Notes: generated by a model not told the origin, from the letters alone. A stretch of DNA of 64,000 nucleotides from Streptomyces sp. NBC_01335 (GCF_035953295.1 NZ_CP108370.1:1550001-1614000); one strand, 5' to 3'; numbered from the stretch's first letter, positions 53,721 through 62,180 are shown. Program-made: numbers and translations.

Positions 53721-56327
53721 CTACTTGCGCATGACCTCGGGCTCGTGGCGGCGCAGCAGCCGGGCGACCACGAAGCCGCAGACGGCACCGAACGCCACCA
53801 GCACCGCGAGGTCGGTGGCCCACACGCCCGCCGAGTGCTCCCAGAGCGGGTCCAGGTCGGTGGGGTTCTCAGCGTCCCACGGTGGCATGAGACGGGAGAG
53901 GTCGAGCGTGGCGCCCGCCGCGGACACGCCCCAGCGCGACGGCGCCAGCCAGGCGAGCTGTTCCAGGCCGGGAGAGTCGAAGATCTGGAAGAGCACCCCG
54001 GCGAAGACGACCTGCACGATCGCGAACATGACGAGCAGCGGCATGGTCTTCTCGGCGGTCTTCACCAGCGAGGAGATGACCAGGCCGACCATCACCGAGG
54101 CGAAGCCGAGCGCCATGATCGAGACACAGATCTCGACGGCCGGCGGCATGACGAGCCCTTCCTCCGGCAGCTGCCGGCCGTGGAGACCGATGGCGCAGAT
54201 GATGACGCCCTGCAGCATCGTGATCACGCCGAGGACGATGACCTTGGACATCAGGTACGCCGACCGGGAGAGGCCGGTGGCCCGTTCCCGTTCGTAGATG
54301 ATGCGTTCCTTGATCAGTTCTCGCACGGAGTTCGCCGCACCGGCGAGGCTTATGCCGACCGCGAGGACCAGCACGATCGAACCGGCCTTGCCGTTGTACT
54401 TCTGGGGGCCGGCGGGGGCGACCAGGCCGAGCTTGGCCGGGATGACCATGGCGAGGGCGCCCAGGACTACGGGCATCATGACCATCAGGCACAGGAAAAA
54501 CTTGTCGGACGCCAGGACCGAGACGTACCGGCGGATCAGGGTCCACAGCTGTGTCGCCCAGCCCTGAGGCTTGGGCGGGCGCAGCTGCTGCGGGGGTGCC
54601 GTGTTCACGGGCTGCGCGGCGACGGCGTCGATGTCGGCGGCGTACATCTGGTAGTGCTGCGAGCCCCGCCAGCGGCCCGCCCAGTCGTAGTCGCGGTAGT
54701 TCTCGAAGGCGGAGAAGACGTCGGCCCAGGTGTCGTAGCCGAAGAAGTTGAGCGCTTCCTCCGGCGGCCCGAAGTACGCCACCGCACCGCCGGGTGCCAT
54801 GACGATCAGCTTGTCGCAGATCGCCAGCTCGGCGACGGAGTGGGTGACGACGAGGACCGTACGGCCGTCGTCGGCGAGGCCGCGCAGCAGCTGCATCACG
54901 TCGCGGTCCATGCCCGGGTCGAGGCCCGAGGTCGGCTCGTCCAGGAAGAGCAGCGACGGCTTGGTCAGCAGCTCCAGGGCGACCGAGACGCGCTTGCGCT
55001 GACCGCCGGAGAGGGAGGTGACCAGCTTGTCCTTGTGGATGTCGAGCTTCAGCTCGACGAGGACCTCGTGGATGCGGGCCTGGCGCTCGGCCTCGGTGGT
55101 GTCGGCGGGGAAGCGGAGCTTGGCCGCGTACTTCAGGGCCTTGGTGACCGAGAGCTCCTTGTGCAGGATGTCGTCCTGCGGGACGAGCCCGATGCGCTGG
55201 CGCAGCTCGGCGAACTGCTTGTAGAGGTCACGGTTGTCGTAGAGGACGTCGCCCTGGTCGGCGGGCCGGTAGCCGGTGAGCGCCTTGAGCAGGGTGGACT
55301 TGCCGGAGCCGGACGGCCCGATCACCGCGACCAGCGACTTCTCGGGGACCCCGAAGGAGACGTCCTTGAGGATCTGCTTGCCGCCGTCGACCGTCACCGT
55401 GAGGTGGCGGGCGGAGAAGGAGACCTCACCGGTGTCGACGAACTCCTCCAGCCGGTCGCCGACCAGCCGGAAGGTGGAGTGGCCGACGCCGACGATGTCG
55501 TTCGGCCCGAGGAACGCGGAACCGGACTTCTGGAGCTGCTGGCCGTTGACGTACGTGCCGTTGTGCGAGCCGAGGTCGCGGATCTCGAAGCGGCCGTCGG
55601 GGGTCGCGTGGAACTCGGCGTGGAGGCGCGAGACCTGGAGGTCCGAGACGACGAGCTCGTTCTCCAGGGCACGGCCGATGCGCATGACCCGGCCGATCGC
55701 CAGCTGGTGGAAGGTGGTCGGGCTGCGGTCGCTGTGCACCGGTCCCCCGGCACCCTCGAAGGGCCCCTGCTGGTGCGGGACCTGGGCCACCCGGTCCTGC
55801 GCCTGCGCTCCCCAGTCCTGCGCCGCCCGGTCCTGCGGATGCTGCTGCCAGGCCTGCTGCGGCGCGGGCGCGACGGGAGGCTGGTACGGGGCGGCCTGCG
55901 GCTGGTACGGCGCCGCCTGCTGGGCCTGCGCCACCGGCGGCTGGTACGGAGCCTGCTGGGCCGGGGCCTGCTGGTACGCGGCCTGCTGGGCCGGTCCGGC
56001 CTGCGCCGGCGGCGGCGCGGCGGCGGGAGCGGTCAGGGCGACCCTGGGTCCGTCGTTGGCGTTGCCGAGGCGCACTTCGGTGCCGGGGCCGATCTCCGCC
56101 CGCTGCACCCGGTCGCCCCGCACATAGGTGCCGTTGGTGCTGCCGTGGTCCTCGATGAACCAGCCGTGACCTCCCCAGGCGATCGTGGCGTGCCGCCACG
56201 AGACCCGGGCGTCCTCGAACGTCAGGTCCCCCTGCGGATCACGTCCGAGCGTGTACGACCTGGACGGATCGAGCGTCCAGGTTCTGCCATTCAGTTCCAG
56301 TACGAGTTCTGGCACTCCGCGCCCCAC
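53721..56327 (-). CDS. FHA-FHA-ABC transporter (Rv1747-like)
   Basis: An 868-residue fusion: FHA domain 1 (SYTLGRDPQGDLTFEDARVS, then GSTNGTYVRG); a Gln/Ala/Pro/Tyr-rich linker of about 110 residues (YQQAPAQQAPYQPP-like repeats); FHA domain 2 (RVMRIGRALENELVVSDLQV, then GSHNGTYVNG); an ABC ATPase with Walker A IGPSGSGKSTLLKALTG near residue 338, signature TSLSGGQRKRVSVALELLTK and Walker B LLFLDEPTSGLDPGM; and six membrane helices of the ABC2 type. FHA domains read phosphothreonine, so a Ser/Thr kinase probably regulates export, as PknF does for Rv1747. The GTG chosen has GGGGGA six bases upstream; a GTG four codons later (VPELVLEL) is the alternative. Confidence 0.93.
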   Translation of the reverse strand: MGRGVPELVLELNGRTWTLDPSRSYTLGRDPQGDLTFEDARVSWRHATIAWGGHGWFIEDHGSTNGTYVRGDRVQRAEIGPGTEVRLGNANDGPRVALTAPAAAPPPAQAGPAQQAAYQQAPAQQAPYQPPVAQAQQAAPYQPQAAPYQPPVAPAPQQAWQQHPQDRAAQDWGAQAQDRVAQVPHQQGPFEGAGGPVHSDRSPTTFHQLAIGRVMRIGRALENELVVSDLQVSRLHAEFHATPDGRFEIRDLGSHNGTYVNGQQLQKSGSAFLGPNDIVGVGHSTFRLVGDRLEEFVDTGEVSFSARHLTVTVDGGKQILKDVSFGVPEKSLVAVIGPSGSGKSTLLKALTGYRPADQGDVLYDNRDLYKQFAELRQRIGLVPQDDILHKELSVTKALKYAAKLRFPADTTEAERQARIHEVLVELKLDIHKDKLVTSLSGGQRKRVSVALELLTKPSLLFLDEPTSGLDPGMDRDVMQLLRGLADDGRTVLVVTHSVAELAICDKLIVMAPGGAVAYFGPPEEALNFFGYDTWADVFSAFENYRDYDWAGRWRGSQHYQMYAADIDAVAAQPVNTAPPQQLRPPKPQGWATQLWTLIRRYVSVLASDKFFLCLMVMMPVVLGALAMVIPAKLGLVAPAGPQKYNGKAGSIVLVLAVGISLAGAANSVRELIKERIIYERERATGLSRSAYLMSKVIVLGVITMLQGVIICAIGLHGRQLPEEGLVMPPAVEICVSIMALGFASVMVGLVISSLVKTAEKTMPLLVMFAIVQVVFAGVLFQIFDSPGLEQLAWLAPSRWGVSAAGATLDLSRLMPPWDAENPTDLDPLWEHSAGVWATDLAVLVAFGAVCGFVVARLLRRHEPEVMRK

Positions 56328-56624
56328 TTGTCGTCCCCCGATATTCCCCCGCTGTGCGGAAGCCCAGGGATGCTGAACATCGGGGGGCACTATTGCAGGC
56401 GGACTCCCCGATCCGAAAGCCGGGCGCCCCGGGGCGCGTTGGCGGGGACGGGTTCCGGGCGGCGCGGCGGGCCCCGCGGAGGTGTTCCGGCAGGTGCCTC
56501 GGGCGGTGTCCGTGGCGGGGCCACCAGCGGGGCGGCGGGCGGTCCCGCAGGTCGCGGGGCCGGGTGTCCGCTACTCGGGACGGCGTGCCGGGGCCTCAGG
56601 GGCGACCGATACGGTGGAACCACC

Positions 56625-57881
56625 ATGAGCGCATCTCAGCCATCTCCGTCTCCCTCGTCCTCCGAGCTCCCCGGGTCCCGTCCGGGCAGCGACTCCCCCA
56701 CTCTTCTCGTGAAGATCTTCGGGAAGGACCGTCCCGGTATCACCGCCGGGCTTTTCGACACGCTCGCCGCCTACGCGGTGGACGTCGTGGACATCGAGCA
56801 GGTGGTCACCCGTGGCCGGATCGTGCTGTGCGCACTGGTGACCACCCCGACCGCCGGAGGCACCACCGAGGGCGATCTGCGGGCGACCGTGCACAGCTGG
56901 GCCGAGTCCCTGAAGCTGCAGGCCGAGATCATCTCGGGGACGGGTGACAACCCTTCGCGCGGCGACGGCCGTTCCCACGTGACCGTGCTGGGCAACCCGC
57001 TGACCGCCGAGTCGACCGCCGCCATAGCGGCCAGGATCACTTCGACCGGCGCCAACATCGACCGGATCTTCCGGCTCGCGAAGTACCCGGTGACGGCCGT
57101 CGAGTTCGCGGTCTCCGGAGCGGGTACCGAGGAGCTGCGGACCGCGCTGGCGGTCGGGGCGGCGCAGATCGGTGTGGACGTGGCGGTGATGTCGGCCGGT
57201 CTGAGCCGCCGGGCGCAGCGCCTGGTGGTGATGGACGTGGACTCGACGCTGATCCAGGACGAGGTGATCGAGCTCTTCGCCGCGCACGCCGGCTGCGAGA
57301 AGGAGGTCGCCGCGGTGACCGAGCAGGCGATGCGCGGGGAGCTGGACTTCGAGCAGTCCCTGCACGCCCGGGTCGCCCTGCTGGCCGGACTCGACGAGTC
57401 CGTCGTGGAGAAGGTGCGCGCGGAGGTCCGGCTGACCCCCGGGGCCCGTACCCTCATCCGTACGCTGAAGCGGCTCGGCTACCAGGTCGGCGTGGTGTCG
57501 GGCGGGTTCACCCAGGTCACGGACGACCTCAAGGAGCGGCTGGGGCTGGACTTCGCCTCCGCCAACACCCTGGAGATCGTCGACGGGAAGCTCACCGGAC
57601 GGGTCGTGGGCGACATCGTGGACCGGGCGGGCAAGGCCCGGCTGCTGCGCAGCTTCGCCGAGCAGGCGGGCGTTCCGCTGGCGCAGACGGTGGCGATCGG
57701 CGACGGCGCCAACGACCTGGACATGCTGAACACCGCGGGTCTCGGCGTGGCGTTCAACGCCAAGCCGGTCGTCCGGCAGGCGGCGCACACGGCGGTGAAC
57801 GTGCCGTTCCTGGACACCGTGCTCTATCTGCTGGGCATCACCCGTGAAGAGGTCGAGGCGGCGGACGCCCCGGGCGCCTGA
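56625..57881 (+). CDS. serB: Phosphoserine phosphatase with two ACT domains
   Basis: Last step of serine synthesis. The 418-residue product starts with a Ser/Pro-rich tail, then two ACT domains (LLVKIFGKDRPGITAGLFDT at about 27 and HVTVLGNPLTAESTAAIAAR at about 117), and a HAD phosphatase domain: MDVDSTLIQDEVIELFAAHA (nucleophile D204, acid D206), VGVVSGGFTQVTDDLKERLG, DRAGKARLLRSF and AIGDGANDLDMLNTAGLGVA. Longer than E. coli SerB because of the second ACT domain, as in mycobacteria. ATG start without a clear ribosome binding site; TACGGT lies nine bases upstream. Single gene, ended by a 23-bp terminator. Confidence 0.95.
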   Translation: MSASQPSPSPSSSELPGSRPGSDSPTLLVKIFGKDRPGITAGLFDTLAAYAVDVVDIEQVVTRGRIVLCALVTTPTAGGTTEGDLRATVHSWAESLKLQAEIISGTGDNPSRGDGRSHVTVLGNPLTAESTAAIAARITSTGANIDRIFRLAKYPVTAVEFAVSGAGTEELRTALAVGAAQIGVDVAVMSAGLSRRAQRLVVMDVDSTLIQDEVIELFAAHAGCEKEVAAVTEQAMRGELDFEQSLHARVALLAGLDESVVEKVRAEVRLTPGARTLIRTLKRLGYQVGVVSGGFTQVTDDLKERLGLDFASANTLEIVDGKLTGRVVGDIVDRAGKARLLRSFAEQAGVPLAQTVAIGDGANDLDMLNTAGLGVAFNAKPVVRQAAHTAVNVPFLDTVLYLLGITREEVEAADAPGA

Positions 57882-57971
57882 GAACGACCCGCCTCGGACG
57901 CCGCGGGCACCTGCGGACGATCCGCCTCGGACGTCCCCCGCGCCTGGGGACGCTCCGCCCGTCCCCCGTAC

Positions 57972-58024
57972 GTACGGAAAGGGCCCCGGCGCGCGCACGC
58001 GGCGCGCCGGGGCCCTTTCCGTAC
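57972..58024. terminator. Bidirectional terminator, 23-bp perfect stem
   Basis: GTACGGAAAGGGCCCCGGCG... (57972-57994) pairs without mismatch with 58002-58024 around seven bases. Between convergent serB and the SixA-like gene. Confidence 0.95.
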
Positions 58025-58035
58025 CGTGGAACCGG

Positions 58036-58554
58036 TCAGTCGATGGGCGTCCAGTAGTCGGTGAGCCTGCCCGCGCCGAGCTCGACGCTCTTCCACGTGC
58101 CGGGGAACTCCAGGACGGCGTAGGCGGCGGTCGCGAAGCCGTCCCTGGTCAGCCGGGCCAGCACATCGCCCTCGGCCGAGCCCGCGAGGGCGTCCGCCGC
58201 GCCGTGCATCCCCGGGTTGTGGCCGATGACGAGCAGGTTGCGCACCTCGTCGGGGGTCTCGTTGAAGAGGGCGACGAGTTCGCCGAGGGAGGCGTCGTAC
58301 AGCCGCTCCTCGTACACGGTCCTGGGGCGCTGCTCGAACTCGTGGACCGCCAGCTTCCAGGTCTCCCGCGTCCTGGCGGCGGTCGAGCACAGGGCAAGGT
58401 CGAAGTCGATGCCGGAATCGGCGAGCTTCCGTCCGGCCACGGGCGCGTCCTTGCGTCCGCGCTCCGCGAGCGGCCGCTCGTGATCGGAGGCCTGCGACCA
58501 TTCCGCCTTCGCGTGCCGGAGAAGAACGATCCTGCGAGGTGTGTCGACGCTCAT
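58036..58554 (-). CDS. SixA-like histidine phosphatase
   Basis: A 172-residue histidine phosphatase superfamily member. The RHG-type motif is IVLLRHAKAEWSQASDHERP (catalytic His near residue 14), followed by RPLAERGRKDAP, CSTAARTRETWKL, the acid in YEERLYDASLGELVALFNET, and VIGHNPGMHGAADAL with the second His. This matches the SixA group, which removes phosphate from phospho-His on signalling proteins; the substrate here is unknown. ATG start. No signal peptide. Convergent with serB; 90 bases upstream is a small membrane protein gene on the same strand. Confidence 0.92.
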   Translation of the reverse strand: MSVDTPRRIVLLRHAKAEWSQASDHERPLAERGRKDAPVAGRKLADSGIDFDLALCSTAARTRETWKLAVHEFEQRPRTVYEERLYDASLGELVALFNETPDEVRNLLVIGHNPGMHGAADALAGSAEGDVLARLTRDGFATAAYAVLEFPGTWKSVELGAGRLTDYWTPID

Positions 58555-58644
58555 GTCGTTCAGCTTCGCACGAATCTGCGCCCCGGGCGCAGGGTGTTGA
58601 CGGGCTCGACCGCCAGGGGTGACGGGGAGGGCCCTCAGGGGCCT

Positions 58645-58851
58645 TCAGTAGGACAGCTGATCGAGCGCGCGCTCGACGAACCGGCCGAAACCGGGGTCGG
58701 CGGGGGCGGCCTGCGCCTGCTCCGGGTCGGTGATCATGAGCAGCAGCACGGCGAACGCGAGCACCGGCAGCGCCAGCGCCCACCAGGGCAGTCGCACCGG
58801 TGCCCCGGCGGCCGGCCCTCGCGCGGACCGGGGGTTCGTACGGGCCGGCAT
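58645..58851 (-). CDS. Small single-pass membrane protein (68 aa)
   Basis: Starts MPARTNPRSARGPAAGAPVR, then one hydrophobic helix LPWWALALPVLAFAVLLLM (residues about 21-40) and a short soluble tail (QAQAAPADPGFGRFVERALD). GAGG a few bases before the ATG supports translation. Positive-inside rule predicts a cytoplasmic N-terminus. Too small for a clear family; it is followed by the SixA-like gene on the same strand. Function unknown. Confidence 0.75.
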   Translation of the reverse strand: MPARTNPRSARGPAAGAPVRLPWWALALPVLAFAVLLLMITDPEQAQAAPADPGFGRFVERALDQLSY

Positions 58852-59124
58852 GGCCGCCTCCGAGGGTCGTGGGTTCCTTTACCCAGAACCTACGGAAGCG
58901 CGGACGGGCCGCCCATCCGGTGACCCACCCACTCGACCCTGAACCTGGCCCCCTAGGGGATGGTGGGGCTGTCCCCACCCCTCCGCCGGAGGCACCCGCC
59001 CGCGCGGGGCGTACGGCCGCGCGGGACGGCCGGCCACGATCGTCGGGGCGCGGGCGTCAAGGCGCGGGCGTCAAGGCGCGAACACCGAGGCGCGGCGTCA
59101 GGGCGCGAACACCGAGGCGCGGCG
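58852..59124. other. Noncoding gap with tandem repeats
   Basis: 273 bases. The right half is occupied by the GGCGCG-based tandem repeats listed separately; the left half is GC-rich sequence with no recognisable gene or promoter. Confidence 0.4.
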
Positions 59125-59146
59125 TCAGGGCGCGAACACCGAGGCG
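59047..59146. repeat. Short tandem repeats derived from a gene end
   Basis: GGCGCGGGCGTCAA occurs twice in tandem (59047-59074), then a 27-bp unit beginning GGCGCGAACACCGAGGCGCG twice (59075-59101 and 59102-59128) plus 18 bases of a third. The third, partial unit encodes the C-terminus ASVFA of the 38-residue protein; the other copies repeat that gene end, stop codon included. Confidence 0.85.
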
Positions 59147-59241
59147 ATGACTCCGATGATCACAGTGATGAGAAGCATGGCCCCGAGCACGAGGAGAAGC
59201 TTCTTCTGGCCGTTCTGGGGATGCGGATCGAGCACTGGCAT
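59125..59241 (-). CDS. Tiny membrane protein next to MFS transporter (SGM_5486-like)
   Basis: A 38-residue protein: short polar start MPVLDPHPQNGQKK, then a single membrane helix LLLVLGAMLLITVIIGVIAS and the end VFAP. It is 17 bases downstream of the MFS gene on the same strand, so it is co-transcribed with it. It resembles the small family named SGM_5486 transporter-associated proteins, recognised from memory. Probably a transporter accessory subunit. No strong ribosome binding site; translational coupling is likely. Its last codons lie within tandem repeats. Confidence 0.75.
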   Translation of the reverse strand: MPVLDPHPQNGQKKLLLVLGAMLLITVIIGVIASVFAP

Positions 59242-59258
59242 GAGGCAAGTCTCGCATC

Positions 59259-60566
59259 TCACCCGTGGCCGTCGATCGTCCGGTCCCGTCCGGCGAACAC
59301 ACCCACCACGATCTGCGGAACCATCAGTGCCGCCATGAAGGCGATGGGCAGGCCCCAGCCGCCACTGCGCTCGTTGAGCACGCCGACGAGCAGCGGGCCG
59401 GGAATCGAGATCAGATACCCGGTGGACTGGGCGAACACCGAGAGCCGGGCCACGCCCGCGCCGGTACGGGTACGCATGCCGATCATGGTGAGGGCGAGCG
59501 GGAAGGAGCAGTTGGAGATGCCGAGCAGCACCGCCCAGAACCAGGCGCCGCCCGCCGGCGCGAGGTAGAGGCCCGCGTACCCGGCGAGGCCGCAGGCCCC
59601 CAGGAAGAGGACGATCGGGCCCTGGTTGCGCATCCCGGCGGCGACCCGGGGGATGACGAAGGCGAGCGGCACGCCCATGACCATGGTGATGGCGAGCAGT
59701 ACGCCCGCCGTGCTCGCGGAGATCCCCGCGTCCCGGAAGATCTGCGGCATCCACCCCATGGTGATGTACGCGGCGGTGGACTGGAGCCCGAAGTAGCAGG
59801 CGAGGGCCCAGGCGGTCGGGATCCTGGTGATCTTGAAGTCGACGGCCGCCTGCTGCGGGACCGCCGCGGCCGCCCCCGCGGTGGCGCCCGCGCGGCTGCG
59901 GACCACCAGCGGGATCCAGACCAGTACGGCGAGGACGCCGAGCGTGGCCCAGACGGCGAGGCCGGCCCGCCAGTTGCCGCCCAGCGCGTCGGTCACCGGC
60001 ACGGTGGCCGCGGCCGCCAGGGCGGTGCCGAAGGCGAGGGCCATCGAGTAGAGGCCGGTCATCGATCCGACGCGGTCGGGGAACCAGCGCTTGACGATCA
60101 CCGGCATCAGGACGTTGCCCACCGCGATGCCCATCAGCGCGAGCGTGCTGGCGAGCAGGAATCCGACGGTGGAGCCGGTGAAGGGGCGGATCAGCAGGCC
60201 GGCGGTGATCGCGACCATGCCCGCGAGGACGACGGCGGCGGGGCCGAAGCGGCGGGCGAGGCGGGGGGCGGTGATCCCGAACACCGCGAAGCAGAGCTGC
60301 GGCACCGAGGTGAGGGCGCCGGCGACTCCGCCGCTCATGTGGAGCCCGTCGCGCACCTCTTCGAGGAGCGAGCCCAGGCTGGTGATGGCCGGGCGGAGGT
60401 TGAGCGCGGCCAGGACGAGGCCCGCGGCGAGCAGGCGCGGCAGCCACGGGGAGGCTGCCGCGGGGGCGCCCGCGGCGGAGGGCGCGGACTTCGGGACGGT
60501 CGGATCGGGCCCCCGTGCCGGGGTCGCGGCGGCCGGGTCGGGTGTCTCGGTGACGTCTTCCAGCAT
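59259..60566 (-). CDS. MFS transporter, CynX/NimT family
   Basis: A 435-residue major facilitator with 12 predicted helices. After a disordered 42-residue Pro/Ala tail: LAAGLVLAALNLRPAITSLG (the CynX family start with NLRP), FAVFGITAPRLARRFGPAAV (motif A-like loop), LMGIAVGNVLMPVIVKRWFP, and in the second half YFGLQSTAAYITMGWMPQIF and SNCSFPLALTMIGMRTRT. Family members handle cyanate, nitroimidazole or other small anions, often as exporters; substrate unknown. The ATG is six bases after TATGAT, so the mRNA should be leaderless. Divergent from a GntR regulator with a palindrome in the promoter spacer. Confidence 0.93.
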   Translation of the reverse strand: MLEDVTETPDPAAATPARGPDPTVPKSAPSAAGAPAAASPWLPRLLAAGLVLAALNLRPAITSLGSLLEEVRDGLHMSGGVAGALTSVPQLCFAVFGITAPRLARRFGPAAVVLAGMVAITAGLLIRPFTGSTVGFLLASTLALMGIAVGNVLMPVIVKRWFPDRVGSMTGLYSMALAFGTALAAAATVPVTDALGGNWRAGLAVWATLGVLAVLVWIPLVVRSRAGATAGAAAAVPQQAAVDFKITRIPTAWALACYFGLQSTAAYITMGWMPQIFRDAGISASTAGVLLAITMVMGVPLAFVIPRVAAGMRNQGPIVLFLGACGLAGYAGLYLAPAGGAWFWAVLLGISNCSFPLALTMIGMRTRTGAGVARLSVFAQSTGYLISIPGPLLVGVLNERSGGWGLPIAFMAALMVPQIVVGVFAGRDRTIDGHG

Positions 60567-60572
60567 GGTGCC

Positions 60573-60601
60573 ATCATAGAATCATGGGATGATTGCTTGT
60601 C
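60573..60601 (-). promoter_or_regulatory. MFS gene promoter, leaderless
   Basis: -10 TATGAT (60578-60573), then six bases and the ATG (60566). The -35 is weak: GACAAG at 17 bases or TGGACA at 19 bases. The whole spacer is filled by the palindrome AATCAT-GGG-ATGATT. Confidence 0.6.
60580..60594. promoter_or_regulatory. GntR operator candidate
   Basis: AATCAT-GGG-ATGATT, a perfect 6+6 inverted repeat with a third ATCAT half-site at 60573-60577. It lies between -35 and -10 of the MFS promoter and 222 bases before the GntR gene, so the divergent regulator is the obvious ligand (inference). Confidence 0.65.
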
Positions 60602-60816
60602 CACCCCGGCGCGACGGCGCTCCGGGGGTGCGGACACCACCGAAGACGGCGCCCCCGGGGGCGCGGACACCACCCACGACGGCGCGCCCGGCGCGTGGAC
60701 GCCCCGGGCGCGCCTGACAGAATCCGGACCACGCCTCACCGCACCCCGGAAGCCGGGAGGTTTCCGGGCCACCGAGGGCTCGGAGCACTGCGGAGCACTG
60801 CCGAACAAGGAGTCTC
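60595..60816. other. Leader region of the GntR gene
   Basis: 222 bases containing two direct repeats: CGGACACCACC ... GACGGCGC twice (about 60639 and 60670), and CGGAGCACTG twice in tandem (60781-60800). No clear promoter; AAGGAG lies four bases before the GntR start. Confidence 0.45.
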
Positions 60817-61491
60817 ATGGCGCTGACGTCCCCCCGGCGCTCGGCACTCGCCGACCAGGTGATTGCCCAGCTGAGGAACCAGATCACCTCGGGCGAGTGG
60901 CCCGTCGGCTCCCGCATCCCCACCGAACCCGAGCTGGTCGAGCAGCTCGGTGTGGCCCGGAACACGGTCCGTGAGGCGGTGCGCGCCCTCGCCCACAACG
61001 GCCTGCTGGACATCCGCCAGGGCTCGGGTACGTACGTGGTGGCCACCAGCGAGCTGGCCGGGGTGATGCAACGGCGCTTCGCGACCGCCGATCCGCGCCA
61101 CGTGTCCGAGCTCCGGTCGGTCCTGGAGTCGTCGGCGGCGCGGCTGGCGGCCGGGCGGCGCACCGACCGGGACCTCAAGCAGATGGACGCCCTGCTGGCG
61201 CGGCGCGAGGAGACCTGGGTGGCGGGGGACGCGGAGGGCTTCGTCGAGGCCGACGCCACCTTGCACCATGCGATCGTGGCCGCCGCGCACAACGACGTAC
61301 TGACCGGGATCTACGCGGACCTGGGCGACGTGCTGCGCGACTACCTGCGCGGTGACGTGGGCCCGGAGCTGCGGCCGGAGGACCTCATGGACCACGGGCG
61401 GCTGGTCGAGGCGATCCGCGAGGGCGACGCCCGGAGGGCGGCCGAGGAGGCGGGGAGCCACGCGCTGCACTGCCCGCCCGAAGGGCCCTGA
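60817..61491 (+). CDS. FadR-subfamily GntR transcriptional regulator
   Basis: A 224-residue regulator. The N-terminal winged helix (residues 8-75) reads LADQVIAQLRNQITSGEWPV, GSRIPTEPELVEQLGVARNT, VREAVRALAHNGLLDIRQGS, GTYV, the classic GntR pattern. The C-terminal FCD domain (ELRSVLESSAARLAAGRRTD, EADATLHHAIVAAAHNDVLT, DHGRLVEAIREGDARRAAEE) has the Asp/His/His positions that bind a metal in many members; the inducer is probably a carboxylate. AAGGAG four bases upstream fixes the ATG. Divergent from the MFS transporter gene, which it most likely represses. Confidence 0.94.
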   Translation: MALTSPRRSALADQVIAQLRNQITSGEWPVGSRIPTEPELVEQLGVARNTVREAVRALAHNGLLDIRQGSGTYVVATSELAGVMQRRFATADPRHVSELRSVLESSAARLAAGRRTDRDLKQMDALLARREETWVAGDAEGFVEADATLHHAIVAAAHNDVLTGIYADLGDVLRDYLRGDVGPELRPEDLMDHGRLVEAIREGDARRAAEEAGSHALHCPPEGP

Positions 61492-61527
61492 CCGGAAGGG
61501 CCCGGCCCCAAGGCCCCCGGGCCGCGC

Positions 61528-61917
61528 TCAGACGGCGTCCGGCGTCGCGCTGTGGGTGACCCAGGCGGTGGCCACCTCTTTCCAGCAGCGGTCCTGGAGC
61601 CGGACCGTACGCCCCGGTTCGACGACGACCGCCGCGCCGTCGCCGTCCACGTCCCACCACCGGGTGCACTCCGTGTGCAGCCGGACGTGGTCGAGGGAGG
61701 GGTACGGGTTGTGGCAGTAGGCGATCACCAGGGAGCCCTCGACCGTGGTGCGGCACTCCGATCCGGCGGGCTCCGGGGACGGTGCGCGGGTGCCCGAGCC
61801 CTCGGATCCGGCGGCTCCGCCCGAGCCTGCGACGTGGACACCGACCGGGACCACGAGGGCAGCGACGGCTGCGGCGGATCCGAGCAGGACCCAGGTGCGG
61901 CGACGCGTGGGACGCAC
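61528..61917 (-). CDS. Small secreted or membrane-anchored protein (129 aa)
   Basis: Begins with Arg-rich RPTRRRTW and a hydrophobic segment VLLGSAAAVAALVVPVGVHV (signal peptide or anchor), then a Ser/Gly/Pro linker and a compact C-terminal domain with four Cys (SECRTTVEG, AYCHNPYPSL, HTECTRWWD, QDRCWKEVA) likely paired as disulfides outside the cell. GTG start with GGGGAGG eight bases upstream. Acts outside the membrane by inference; no family recognised. Convergent with the GntR gene with only 36 bases between. Confidence 0.75.
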   Translation of the reverse strand: MRPTRRRTWVLLGSAAAVAALVVPVGVHVAGSGGAAGSEGSGTRAPSPEPAGSECRTTVEGSLVIAYCHNPYPSLDHVRLHTECTRWWDVDGDGAAVVVEPGRTVRLQDRCWKEVATAWVTHSATPDAV

Positions 61918-62180
61918 GGCGTTCTCCTCCCCGCAGCCTGACCAGAGTCCGGTTCCTCCACATTCTGCGGGGGATCGGCGGTCTTTTCGACCCGGGGAGT
62001 CACGGACCGTGCACGGGCGAGCACCCGGACGTGCCCCGTACGCGACTTCCCGGCCCGGTTCGCCCGGCCCGGTTCGCCGTGCGGGACACGCACCGGGACA
62101 CCGACCGGAACGCGCGTCGGCCGCGCACCCTCCGGAGGAGAACCGGATGCGGGTGCGCGGCCGACAGGGGTCCGTACGGG
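61918..62180. other. Gap upstream of the secreted protein gene
   Basis: 263 noncoding bases, holding the fabI terminator at the right and GC-rich sequence with short ACCGGG/CCCGGT repeats at about 62045-62110. No further element recognised. Confidence 0.35.
62116..62165 (-). terminator. Terminator after fabI
   Basis: GTCGGCCGCGCACCC (62116-62130) pairs perfectly with 62151-62165; the 20-base loop itself forms TCCGG/CCGGA. It begins 16 bases after the fabI stop codon. Confidence 0.9.

Noticed and set aside
53658..56624. Long open frame leading into serB
   Set aside because: It lies antisense to the FHA-ABC gene; only the part from 56625 has ACT and HAD motifs.
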